NCBI GenBank assembly: GCA_030603495.1
Contig: JAUVXR010000022.1
Coordinates: 1-42,470, forward strand
Reading direction: 5' to 3'
Origin: a bacterium
Lineage (GTDB): Bacteria > Armatimonadota > Zipacnadia > Zipacnadales > Zipacnadaceae
DNA length: 42,470 nucleotides
The translations under genes and the position numbers were made by a program. Below are positions 25,399 to 32,650 of this stretch, one piece after another (within the stretch, counting starts at the first letter, position 1; each line of letters begins with the position of its first letter). The notes under the pieces are model-generated. The model saw only the letters and a list, made by a program, of their open reading frames with translations. It made no database searches and had not been told where the DNA came from.

Positions 25399-26346
25399 TC
25401 ACTGGCCGAGGGGCACTGGGACCCGGGCTAAGACCTGCTCGACCACCTCCCGGCTGGTCGTTCCCTGGAAAGCCACATCCGCCGACAGAATTATGCGGTG
25501 CCCCAGGGCCGGGTAAGCGACGTGCTTGATGTCGTCGGGAATAACATAATCGCGCTGGCATACCGCGGCCAGGGCCTGGCTGAGACGCATCAGGGCAATA
25601 CTGCCCCGCGGACTAGCTCCCAGTTCGACGGTGGCATCCTCGCGAGTGGCCCGGCTCAGGTTCACCATGTATTCTTTGAGGCTGTCGTCCAGGTGGATGC
25701 GGCGGACTTGCTGCTGCAATTCCACCAGTTCCGCGGGCGTCAGGACCGGCTCGACCAGTTCAATGGGGTGCTGCACCATCTGCTTGCTGAGCATGGCGAC
25801 TTCATCGGTGGGGCTGGGGTAGCCCAGGCTGATGCGCCCCAGGAAGCGGTCCAACTGGGCCTCGGGCAGCCGGTAAGTCCCCTCGTACTCAATCGGGTTC
25901 TCGGTGGCAATGACGAAGAAGGGATTGGGCAGCGGGTGGGTCACACCGTCCGCGGTGACCTGGAACTCCTCCATACACTCTAGTAGCGAGGCCTGCGACT
26001 TGGGTGTAGCCCGATTAATCTCGTCGACTAGAACGATATTCGCGAATACCGGACCGGGCCGGAACTCAAACTCGCCACTGCTCTGGTTGTAGACCGATAT
26101 CCCGGTCACGTCCGCTGGCAGCAGGTCGGGCGTGAACTGGATGCGCTTGAAGGTGCAGTCCAGTGACTTGGCCAGGGCGCGAGCCAGCATCGTCTTGCCC
26201 ACGCCGGGGATGTCCTCGATCAAGATATGTCCGCCGGCGAGCAGCGCCGCCACGGCTAATCGGACCACATCGGTCTTGCCGATAATCACGGTTTCGACGT
26301 TGTCAATCAGCGCCTGGATGGACTCGCCGCTCCGCATCTCGCTCAT
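25399..26346 (-). CDS. MoxR-family AAA+ ATPase
   Basis: The ATG at 26346 (GGGGA ribosome site) is chosen over a start at 26412 that would overlap the dehydrogenase gene. The 315-residue protein has Walker A EDIPGVGKTMLARAL (Lys51), Walker B NIVLVDEINRA (Asp108-Glu109), sensor 1 FFVIATENPIEYEGTYRLPE and the arginine-finger region QLDRFLGRISLGYP. MoxR ATPases are chaperone-like partners of vWA proteins. Upstream of DUF58 and TgpA it completes the classic trio. Confidence 0.9.
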   Translation of the reverse strand: MSEMRSGESIQALIDNVETVIIGKTDVVRLAVAALLAGGHILIEDIPGVGKTMLARALAKSLDCTFKRIQFTPDLLPADVTGISVYNQSSGEFEFRPGPVFANIVLVDEINRATPKSQASLLECMEEFQVTADGVTHPLPNPFFVIATENPIEYEGTYRLPEAQLDRFLGRISLGYPSPTDEVAMLSKQMVQHPIELVEPVLTPAELVELQQQVRRIHLDDSLKEYMVNLSRATREDATVELGASPRGSIALMRLSQALAAVCQRDYVIPDDIKHVAYPALGHRIILSADVAFQGTTSREVVEQVLARVPVPLGQ

Positions 26347-26369
26347 TACTGTCCCCGCTCTGCTTTCAG

Positions 26370-27542
26370 TTAATAGGCCTGCTCGTAGATCCCAATGATG
26401 TCTCGCATACACACCGTTCTGGGATTGCGGCTGATATGCGGGCTTTCTATGGCATCTGCGGCCATTCGGCCAATAGCCGACTTATCCACTCCCACGTGGC
26501 TCATTCGCCGGGGAGCTCCGACGTCCTGTGCCAGTTCGCGGACGGCTGCTACAGCCTGTCTACTGGCCGACTCAATACTCTGTTCATCATCTAAGACGCC
26601 CATAGCGGCACCAATGTTCGCGAATTCGGGCATTGCCGCAGGCCGGTTGAATTCCATCCCGAACGGTAGCAAGATAGCATTAGCCACGCCGTGTGGGACA
26701 TCAAACAGCGCGGACAGCGGTAGCGCCATAGCGTGGACGATACCCAGGCGGCTAACCGAGAAAGCCAGGCCTGCCATCATTGCCGCCCGCTGCATCCCTG
26801 CCTGGGCCTCGAGGTCTCCCGTGTTTCTTACCGCTGCCCGGAAATGTCGGGCAATGAGTTTGATGGCCTCGTGGACGCGCTTGCGGCTTGGCCCGGTCGC
26901 TTCCTTGCTGATGTAGGACTCGACGGCATGGGTCAGGGCGTCCATGCCGGCAGCTACCTGAGCTCCCCGGGGAGTCGAAGTCAGCAAAGTCGGGTCGAGC
27001 AGCGCGTATTTGGGGTAGAAGGATTCGTGGTTAAGTACCAGCTTGTGGTGAGTCTCGGTGAAGGTAATGACGGAAAACGGCGTGACCTCCGAGCCGGTGC
27101 CGGCGGTGGTGGGAACGGCGATGAAGGGCAGGACAGTGTCCGGCACTGTCGTTGGCTGCCCGGCGCACTCCTGGCTGAATATCCAGCCTTCCTGACCAGC
27201 CTCCGCGGCGATGGCCTTGCCTGCGTCCATACTCGAGCCCCCGCCGATGGCGACAATGATGTCAGCGCCCCGGCTGTGGGCATACTCACCGCCGGCGGCT
27301 ACGGTACGATCAGACGGCTCCGGTTCGACTTGATCGAAAACCTCGACTGTAGTCGTGGCCGGCGCCACCTCGCCCAGGCTAGCCACTTGAGGTAGCCGTG
27401 AGACGTTCTTTCCGCAGACCACCAGAACTCTGTGGCAGCCCAGTTTGTCGGTATACGTGAAGATCTGGGCCAGAGCGCCAGGGCCGGATATGACCTCTAC
27501 AGGATTGCCGGGCACTTTTTCGGTGCGGAGGTCAAGAGCCAT
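26370..27542 (-). CDS. Iron-containing alcohol dehydrogenase
   Basis: This is a 390-residue group III alcohol dehydrogenase: nucleotide-binding AIGGGSSMDAGKAIA (about 98-112), PTTAGTGSEVT, and the metal ligands Asp201 and His205 (GMDALTHAVES), His270 and His284 (HAMALPLSALFDVPHG). The full set predicts an active NAD(P)-linked, Fe(II)-dependent enzyme for a primary alcohol or aldehyde. The substrate is unknown. It is divergent from the protease/ubiquitin-like block, sharing a 199-base intergenic region with it. Confidence 0.9.
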   Translation of the reverse strand: MALDLRTEKVPGNPVEVISGPGALAQIFTYTDKLGCHRVLVVCGKNVSRLPQVASLGEVAPATTTVEVFDQVEPEPSDRTVAAGGEYAHSRGADIIVAIGGGSSMDAGKAIAAEAGQEGWIFSQECAGQPTTVPDTVLPFIAVPTTAGTGSEVTPFSVITFTETHHKLVLNHESFYPKYALLDPTLLTSTPRGAQVAAGMDALTHAVESYISKEATGPSRKRVHEAIKLIARHFRAAVRNTGDLEAQAGMQRAAMMAGLAFSVSRLGIVHAMALPLSALFDVPHGVANAILLPFGMEFNRPAAMPEFANIGAAMGVLDDEQSIESASRQAVAAVRELAQDVGAPRRMSHVGVDKSAIGRMAADAIESPHISRNPRTVCMRDIIGIYEQAY

Positions 27543-27643
27543 ACAGCCGGTCTCTCCCGGGCCGCAGAATGGATTATTGGCGCAATTATAGCACGGAGTA
27601 AGAGGATTGGCCAGGTTTGTGGTGGTATGCTGTATGCTCTGTA

Positions 27644-27673
27644 TTGACGGCTCTGCAAAGAAGGTTGTATGCT
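27644..27673 (+). promoter_or_regulatory. Possible promoter of the protease/ubiquitin-like block
   Basis: TTGACG (27644-27649), an 18-base spacer, then TATGCT (27668-27673), four of six -10 matches. It lies about 70 bases before the protease ATG at 27742 in the divergent intergenic region. No better candidate was found, and the 100 bases before the ubiquitin-like gene lack a convincing -10, so the block may be transcribed from here. Confidence 0.35.
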
Positions 27674-27741
27674 ACTACTTATATTATGGGCAAAATGCCG
27701 GAGCGCCTAAACCGTATCAACGCCACAAGGGGGCGTCACCG

Positions 27742-28644
27742 ATGAGGCACGAGTATCTGTGGGTTGCCGTAGTCGGCGTTGTTGGGGTGACTGCGGCGGT
27801 TTGCGCAGCAGACATGACCGCTGCTATCGAGCGGGTCGGGGAGAGCGTCTTCACGGTCAAGACCGGCGACCGGGTGGGGGCGGGCTTCATCGTCAGCGCC
27901 GATGGGCGCGCTCTGAGCAGCGCTCACGTGGTCGGGGAGGCCACAGAGGTCACGGTGACTCTGGCTAATGGGGTAGAGTTGAGCGCCACGGTGGTAGGCT
28001 GTGACGAAGTCCGGGACTTGGCTCTGCTCGATTTAGGCGTAGAGAATCTGCCCGTGGTCCAGTTTGCCTCGGCCTCGGGGCTGAAGCAGGGAACGAAGGT
28101 GGCCGCGCTGGGTGCGCCGCTTGGTCTGGGGGGATCGGTAACTGAAGGCATCGTCAGCGCGGTCGGTCGGCAGATTGATGACAAGGAGTACATCCAGATT
28201 GATGCAGCGCTGAACGAGGGCAACTCCGGAGGGCCCATCATTGACGAAAAAGGCCGTGTGGTCGGCGTGGCCACCGGGGTGGTCAAGGAGGCGGAGAATG
28301 TGGGCTTTGCCGTGCCCAGCGACGAAGCTATCGCTCTCCTGCAGAGTGTGGGGATGAAGCTGAGTCTGCCGCTGGACGAAGGGGCAACCCCTGTCTCGGT
28401 GGGTTCCGCCCCCGAACCAGCGAGGCCCACAGCACCGGTTTGGCCTCCTGCACCGAGAGCGAAGGCGCCTGGCTTGCTGTTGCTCATCGGCATTCCGCTG
28501 GTAGTCTCGCTGGTGGTCTCGTTGGTGGTTTCGCTGCTGGTCACCCGTGCTGTGGGGCGCGGGCCCAGTGCGCCCGAGGTTAGCCTCTTCCCACCCAGCG
28601 ACCAACAAGAAGACCTGTCCGATGTTGATATCACGCTGGAATAG
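27742..28644 (+). CDS. Membrane-anchored trypsin-like (HtrA/Do-type) serine protease
   Basis: This is a 300-residue protein. The ATG at 27742 is chosen for its AAGGGGG ribosome site and the signal peptide that follows (LWVAVVGVVGVTAAVCAA). The protease domain is complete: His62 in SSAHVVG, Asp92 in RDLALL, Ser162 in NEGNSGGPI. It has no PDZ domain, unlike DegP. A Pro-rich linker leads to a TM helix (about 244-268) and a 32-residue tail ending DLSDVDITLE. By topology the protease faces the periplasm and the tail the cytoplasm. The final VDITL resembles the motif shared by the ubiquitin-like cassette that starts 100 bases downstream, so it is probably part of that system (inference). Confidence 0.85.
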   Translation: MRHEYLWVAVVGVVGVTAAVCAADMTAAIERVGESVFTVKTGDRVGAGFIVSADGRALSSAHVVGEATEVTVTLANGVELSATVVGCDEVRDLALLDLGVENLPVVQFASASGLKQGTKVAALGAPLGLGGSVTEGIVSAVGRQIDDKEYIQIDAALNEGNSGGPIIDEKGRVVGVATGVVKEAENVGFAVPSDEAIALLQSVGMKLSLPLDEGATPVSVGSAPEPARPTAPVWPPAPRAKAPGLLLLIGIPLVVSLVVSLVVSLLVTRAVGRGPSAPEVSLFPPSDQQEDLSDVDITLE

Positions 28645-28743
28645 ACGGTGGTTAGTGGGCGGTGACGGCGGCTGTCCTACCAGAAGGGATACGTCTTGAC
28701 TGAAGCTCTAGTAACGGCTTCTTGACCTAAGGAGGTTAACTCG

Positions 28744-29013
28744 ATGGGTAAAGTAAGTGTGACGATACTTGACGCCACTGGCTCCAAGGAACAGAAGGCC
28801 AGCCTGCCGGATGACGCGCCGGTGCGCCGGATCATCGGCAAGCTCATCGAAATGATGAAGCTGCCGTCCACCGGCCCCGACGGCCAGCCGATGAGCTACA
28901 AGTTCCACCACAAGGCCTCGGGCAAGCAGCTCACCGACGACCAGACGCTGTCCGACGCCGGCGTCAAGGACGGTGATGTTCTGCGCCTCCAGCCGGAGAT
29001 CACCGCGGGCTGA
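28744..29013 (+). CDS. Ubiquitin-like beta-grasp protein (conjugation tag candidate)
   Basis: This 89-residue protein has a very strong Shine-Dalgarno AAGGAGG (28729-28735). It matches a ubiquitin/YukD-like beta-grasp: strand pair KVSVTILDATG / KQKASL-type, helix VRRIIGKLIEMMKL, YKFHHKASGKQLTDDQTLSD (counterpart of ubiquitin's IFAGKQLEDGRTLSD) and the last strand DGDVLRLQ. It ends ITAG: the terminal residue is Gly, with no extension after it and Ala instead of Gly before it. It would not need C-terminal processing before activation by the E1 encoded 23 bases downstream. Expected role: covalent modifier of target proteins. Confidence 0.85.
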   Translation: MGKVSVTILDATGSKEQKASLPDDAPVRRIIGKLIEMMKLPSTGPDGQPMSYKFHHKASGKQLTDDQTLSDAGVKDGDVLRLQPEITAG

Positions 29014-29036
29014 CGCGCGCCTGCGGAAATGAAGAT

Positions 29037-30233
29037 GTGGAGCAGATGACCGAAGACCAGGTTCTGGACATTGATCTTGAGGAGGACCGTTATCACCGGC
29101 TGCGGCTGATCCCCTGGTGGGACCAGGAGCGGCTGTTTGACGCCCGGGTAATGGTGGCCGGCGCCGGGGCGCTGGGTAACGAGATTCTCAAGCAGCTCGC
29201 CCTGCTCGGCGTGGGTAACATTTTTGTGGTGGATATGGATATCATCGAGGAGTCCAATCTCACCCGAGCGGTGCTCTTTCGCAAAGAAGACGAGGGCCAG
29301 CCCAAGGCGGAGGTGGCCGCGCGGGCACTGATGGCGCTCAATCCGGAGATTAGGGTCCAGAGCTTTGTGGGTAACATCGTATATGACGTAGGTGCCGGCG
29401 TCTTTGCGGATATGGATATCGTCATCGGCGCGCTGGATAACCGCGAGGCGCGGGTGGCGATAAATCAGGCGTGCTGGCAGTTGGGCAAGCCCTTTGTTGA
29501 CGGCGCCATTGAGATAATCCAGGGCGTGGCCCGGATCTTCTGCGGGCCGGACGGGCCCTGCTACGAGTGTACAATGAACGCCAAGGATTACGAGCTGCTC
29601 AGCCAGCGGCGCTCGTGCGCGCTGCTGTCGCGGGATGACCTGATTCTGGGCAAGGTGCCCACGACGCCGACAACTGCAGCGATTATCGCGGGCATCCAGA
29701 CCCAGGAGGCGGTGAAGTGGCTGCACCGCGACCGGGAAATGCCACTGCTTCTTGGTAGGGGCCTGGTGTATGACGGATTCAGCAATGAAACGTATATTGT
29801 GGAGTACCAGAGGCGCGCGGACTGCCCGGCGCATATCACGCTGCCGCCGGTGCAGGAGTTGGACAAGTCGGCGGATACCGCCACCGTCGGCGAGATGCTG
29901 GAACTGGTAAGGTCTGAAGTCTCGCCCGAGGCGGTGCTGGAGTTCGAGCGCGAAATCTGTATTGGCCTTCATTGCCCACACTGCCATGAGAGCGAGCCGG
30001 TCTTCCGCTCGCTGGGCAAGCTCACCGAGAGCGAGGGCCGTTGTCCGCACTGCCACGAGCTGCGCGAGCCGGAGCTGACTCACGCGATATATGGTGACGA
30101 GGATTACCTGGACCGGACCCTGGCGGAGATGGGCCTGCCGCTGTACGATATTGTCACTGGTCGAGATGGGTTGGAGCGGGCAGCCTTCTTGCTGGCTGCC
30201 GACCGCGAAACTGCCTTGGGCTGCCTGGCCTGA
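29037..30233 (+). CDS. E1-like (ThiF/MoeB-fold) ubiquitin-activating enzyme
   Basis: This is a 398-residue protein starting at GTG 29037 (ATG 29046 is an alternative). The adenylation domain has GAGALGNE (42-49), VVDMD (Asp66), ESNLTRAVLFR with Arg77 and Arg82, Lys90, and ALDNREAR (Asp134). CYEC (175, 178) is a zinc half-site. Cys194 in RRSCALLSRD sits where E1-type catalytic Cys residues lie, followed by TTPTTAAIIAGIQTQEAVK, as in E1 enzymes that pair with E2s. The C-terminal part adds two CPHC knuckles (313-316, 336-339), a zinc ribbon. The N-terminus carries VLDIDLEED (9-17), the motif shared across the cassette. It should activate the ubiquitin-like protein with ATP and pass it to the E2. 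Confidence 0.9.
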   Translation: MEQMTEDQVLDIDLEEDRYHRLRLIPWWDQERLFDARVMVAGAGALGNEILKQLALLGVGNIFVVDMDIIEESNLTRAVLFRKEDEGQPKAEVAARALMALNPEIRVQSFVGNIVYDVGAGVFADMDIVIGALDNREARVAINQACWQLGKPFVDGAIEIIQGVARIFCGPDGPCYECTMNAKDYELLSQRRSCALLSRDDLILGKVPTTPTTAAIIAGIQTQEAVKWLHRDREMPLLLGRGLVYDGFSNETYIVEYQRRADCPAHITLPPVQELDKSADTATVGEMLELVRSEVSPEAVLEFEREICIGLHCPHCHESEPVFRSLGKLTESEGRCPHCHELREPELTHAIYGDEDYLDRTLAEMGLPLYDIVTGRDGLERAAFLLAADRETALGCLA

Positions 30234-30263
30234 GGGCCGAGATCAGCCCGAAGAAGGTGTGCT

Positions 30264-31316
30264 ATGAGTGATCATGGGTTCGCGAACGTCAGTGGTAGCA
30301 GGCACGATCTGGATATCTCGCTGCAGCCGCCCAGGCCTGTGCCTGAGGAGCGACCGAAGGACACGGTGGTAATGGTCGCCCAGTCAGTGGTAGAGGAGGT
30401 GCGCCGCCACGGTGACAAGGACACCGCCCGGGAGCAGGGGGGCGTGCTGGTCGGCACCGTCGCATCCAGCCGCGATAAGGTCTACGTTACCGTGGAGGCA
30501 GCTATACCTGCGCCCCATGCTCGGGCCGATCGGAGCAGCGTGACCTTCACCCAGGAGAGCTGGGGGGAGATAAATCGCGTTAAGGATAGACAGTATCCCG
30601 ACCAGGACATCGTGGGCTGGTATCACACTCACCCGGGCTTTGGCGTCTTTCTTTCCGACTACGATACTTTCATTCATCGCAACTTCTTCCAAGCGCCGTG
30701 GCAGGTGGCGTTCGTGGTGGACCCGGTCTCCGAGCAGTCTGGCTTCTTCACCTGGAAGGACGGCGAGATCGTGCCCAGCGGCCAGTACAACGTCTTCAGC
30801 CCGCAGAAGGTGGAACGGCCCCAGCCACCAGCCCAGCCGGAGGCGCCGGTTTGGACTGAACCGGTGGTAGCGCCGCCGTCGGTGAATATCGTTACGATCG
30901 CGGCGCTGATGGTCTTGGCCCTGCAAATAGTCATTCTAGCGATGCTACTGCGCGGAGGGCCTAGTGGGCTACCCGTGGCTGGCGGTGGCGAAGCGGTAGC
31001 CACGCGGCTGGAGGCGGTCCAGGGCGAGTTGGCGACTAGTGCCGCGACGCTACACGAGCTAGCCGGGAAGCTCAGTCAAGTCAAGGCCTTGCCGTTGACC
31101 GCGGGGGCCACAGCAGCAGGAATAACCTACGAGTGGTACGAGGTCGAGGCCGGTGACAGCTTGTGGCGGATCGCCGAGCGGCACTATGACAAAGGGGAGC
31201 TTTATACACTGATTGCGGCGGAGAATGGCATTCCGCTGCCCGCCGGTACAATAGTACCCGGGCAAAAGTTGCGCCTGCCCGAACTGCCGGAGGAACCTGA
31301 TGTCGCCACTGAGTGA
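30264..31316 (+). CDS. JAMM/JAB isopeptidase with TM helix and LysM domain
   Basis: This is a 350-residue protein. Residues about 34-180 form a JAB/MPN domain with all zinc/catalytic residues: Glu57 (REQGGVLVG), His121 and His123, Ser131, Asp134 (GWYHTHPGFGVFLSDYD). A Pro-rich linker, a TM helix (about 209-229), a coiled spacer and a C-terminal LysM domain (about 290-338: YEVEAGDSLWRIAERHYDKG ... VPGQKLRLP) follow. LysM binds peptidoglycan or similar glycans, so the JAB domain should be cytoplasmic and LysM periplasmic. The N-terminus has DLDISL (15-20). JAMM enzymes remove ubiquitin-like tags. The 3' end overlaps the next gene by 17 bases. Confidence 0.9.
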   Translation: MSDHGFANVSGSRHDLDISLQPPRPVPEERPKDTVVMVAQSVVEEVRRHGDKDTAREQGGVLVGTVASSRDKVYVTVEAAIPAPHARADRSSVTFTQESWGEINRVKDRQYPDQDIVGWYHTHPGFGVFLSDYDTFIHRNFFQAPWQVAFVVDPVSEQSGFFTWKDGEIVPSGQYNVFSPQKVERPQPPAQPEAPVWTEPVVAPPSVNIVTIAALMVLALQIVILAMLLRGGPSGLPVAGGGEAVATRLEAVQGELATSAATLHELAGKLSQVKALPLTAGATAAGITYEWYEVEAGDSLWRIAERHYDKGELYTLIAAENGIPLPAGTIVPGQKLRLPELPEEPDVATE

Positions 31317-32043
31317 GTGTGGGGAGGAGCTTGACGTTGAGATTCAGCAAGCGGCTCCAATGGCGCTGGCCGAAGGGCTCGACCCGGCGGATGATGAAAG
31401 CCTCAGGCTGATTGCCCTGGGGCAGCCGGCTGAGGATCGACGGGTATTCGTGAGCTATCCCTGTCTCAAACAGATGCTGGCCCACACCCAACGCAATTTG
31501 GAGGAAGAGATCGCGGGGCTCCTACTGGGTCAGGTTTTCCGCGGCAGCTGCGGCCTGGTCACCGTCCTGGCGGAGGCCGTGCCCGCCGTCTACACCGACT
31601 CGGGACAGGGGCACGTCACCTTGTCCCACGAGACCTGGTCAGATATCTACCAGTATCTGGAGTCGCTGGCCGCAGACGCCGTGATCGTGGGCTGGTATCA
31701 CACTCACCCGGGCTTTGGGGTGTTTTTCTCCGCTCAGGATGACTTCATTCAGAAGAATTTCTTCGGAGCACCGGGACAGGTGGGGGCGGTGGTTGATCCG
31801 GTGGCGAAGAGCATCCTACTGTTTGCCTGCGACAATAACGAGGTGAAGCCGCTGGCGGGTATATGGCTAACTGCGGGCGAGGAAAGCTACGCTGCTGCCC
31901 AGCGGGTCGCGGCCGGGCTGTGTTACGACAGCCGGCGGCTGGCGGCTAGGGACTGGCTGAGAAGCTGGGGCAAAAAGCTGCGCGAAAGCCTGTCCGGGGA
32001 GCAGCCCGCAGAGGAGTCACTACCCAGCGAGAAGGAAGCTTAA
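31300..32043 (+). CDS. JAMM/JAB isopeptidase, second copy
   Basis: This is a 247-residue protein whose ATG lies inside the previous gene. It has a JAB domain (about 47-200) with Glu70 (EEEIAGLLLG), His134, His136, Ser144 and Asp147 (GWYHTHPGFGVFFSAQD), so active-site complete. No TM segment; the C-terminus is charged (LRSWGKKLRESLSGEQPAEE). The N-terminal tail has EELDVEIQQ (9-17), the shared motif. A 35-base stretch encoding the active site is identical to the first JAMM gene (30609-30643 and 31684-31718). A cytosolic deconjugase is the likely role. Confidence 0.9.
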   Translation: MSPLSECGEELDVEIQQAAPMALAEGLDPADDESLRLIALGQPAEDRRVFVSYPCLKQMLAHTQRNLEEEIAGLLLGQVFRGSCGLVTVLAEAVPAVYTDSGQGHVTLSHETWSDIYQYLESLAADAVIVGWYHTHPGFGVFFSAQDDFIQKNFFGAPGQVGAVVDPVAKSILLFACDNNEVKPLAGIWLTAGEESYAAAQRVAAGLCYDSRRLAARDWLRSWGKKLRESLSGEQPAEESLPSEKEA

Positions 32044-32049
32044 CGCCCT

Positions 32050-32583
32050 ATGAACGCCCGACTGCGGCGACTGTATGCCGACTACCAACAGATTCGTAAC
32101 GAGTTCACGGGCCACCCGTATATTGATGTCGAGCCGATTCGGGGGAACCCGCCCGAGGCATATCGCGTGGTCTATCACATGAAGGGCCTGGAGCTGGACG
32201 AGAGCAGCAACCGCCCGCGGGTGCGTAGCGAACATGCGGCGACAATCTACCTGCACCGGGATTATCCTCGCCACAAGCCTAAGTGTGCGATGGAGACGCC
32301 GATATTCCATCCCAACTTCGGCTCACACATCTGTATTGACGACTACTGGGCAGCCGGCGAGCTGCTCACCGATATTATCATCCAGATCGGCCAGATGATT
32401 CAATACCAGAGCCACAATTCCAAGAGCCCGCTGAATGCGGTGGCAGCACGCTGGGCGGCGCAAAATGAGCACCTATTTCCCATTGGGAACGCCGATCTGT
32501 ACCAGCCGGACCTAGATATAGACCTGGTAGCAGGCCCAGGCGCCGGGCTGCAGGAGACGGACATCGAGATAGAACTGCTCTAG
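32050..32583 (+). CDS. E2-like ubiquitin-conjugating enzyme
   Basis: This is a 177-residue UBC-fold protein: N-terminal helix MNARLRRLYADYQQIRNEFT, strands, then TPIFHPNFGSHICIDDYWAA. This has the HPN motif (87-89), catalytic Cys95 and the conserved Trp100, followed by LLTDIIIQIGQMIQYQSHNS and SPLNAVAARWAAQN (the E2 'spLN..Aa..w' helix). This is close to eukaryotic E2s in motif spacing. The C-terminal 27 residues form a tail with two copies of the cassette motif, DLDIDL (154-159) and DIEIELL (171-177). It should accept the ubiquitin-like protein from the E1 on Cys95 and act with the RING-like protein encoded next. Confidence 0.92.
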   Translation: MNARLRRLYADYQQIRNEFTGHPYIDVEPIRGNPPEAYRVVYHMKGLELDESSNRPRVRSEHAATIYLHRDYPRHKPKCAMETPIFHPNFGSHICIDDYWAAGELLTDIIIQIGQMIQYQSHNSKSPLNAVAARWAAQNEHLFPIGNADLYQPDLDIDLVAGPGAGLQETDIEIELL

Positions 32584-32650
32584 GCTGGTGCCGGTGTGCC
32601 CGGCAGTGGGTGGTGTTTGGCATCAACATGCATGGAAGCGACCTCCGCAA

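Noticed and set aside
28696-28724. TTGACT upstream of the ubiquitin-like gene, considered as a -35 element
   Set aside because: No acceptable -10 at 16-18 bases; the gene is more likely co-transcribed with the protease.
28896-30083. 395-codon minus-strand ORF opposite the ubiquitin-like and E1 genes
   Set aside because: Shadow of the E1 gene; rich in His and Arg, with no domain signature.
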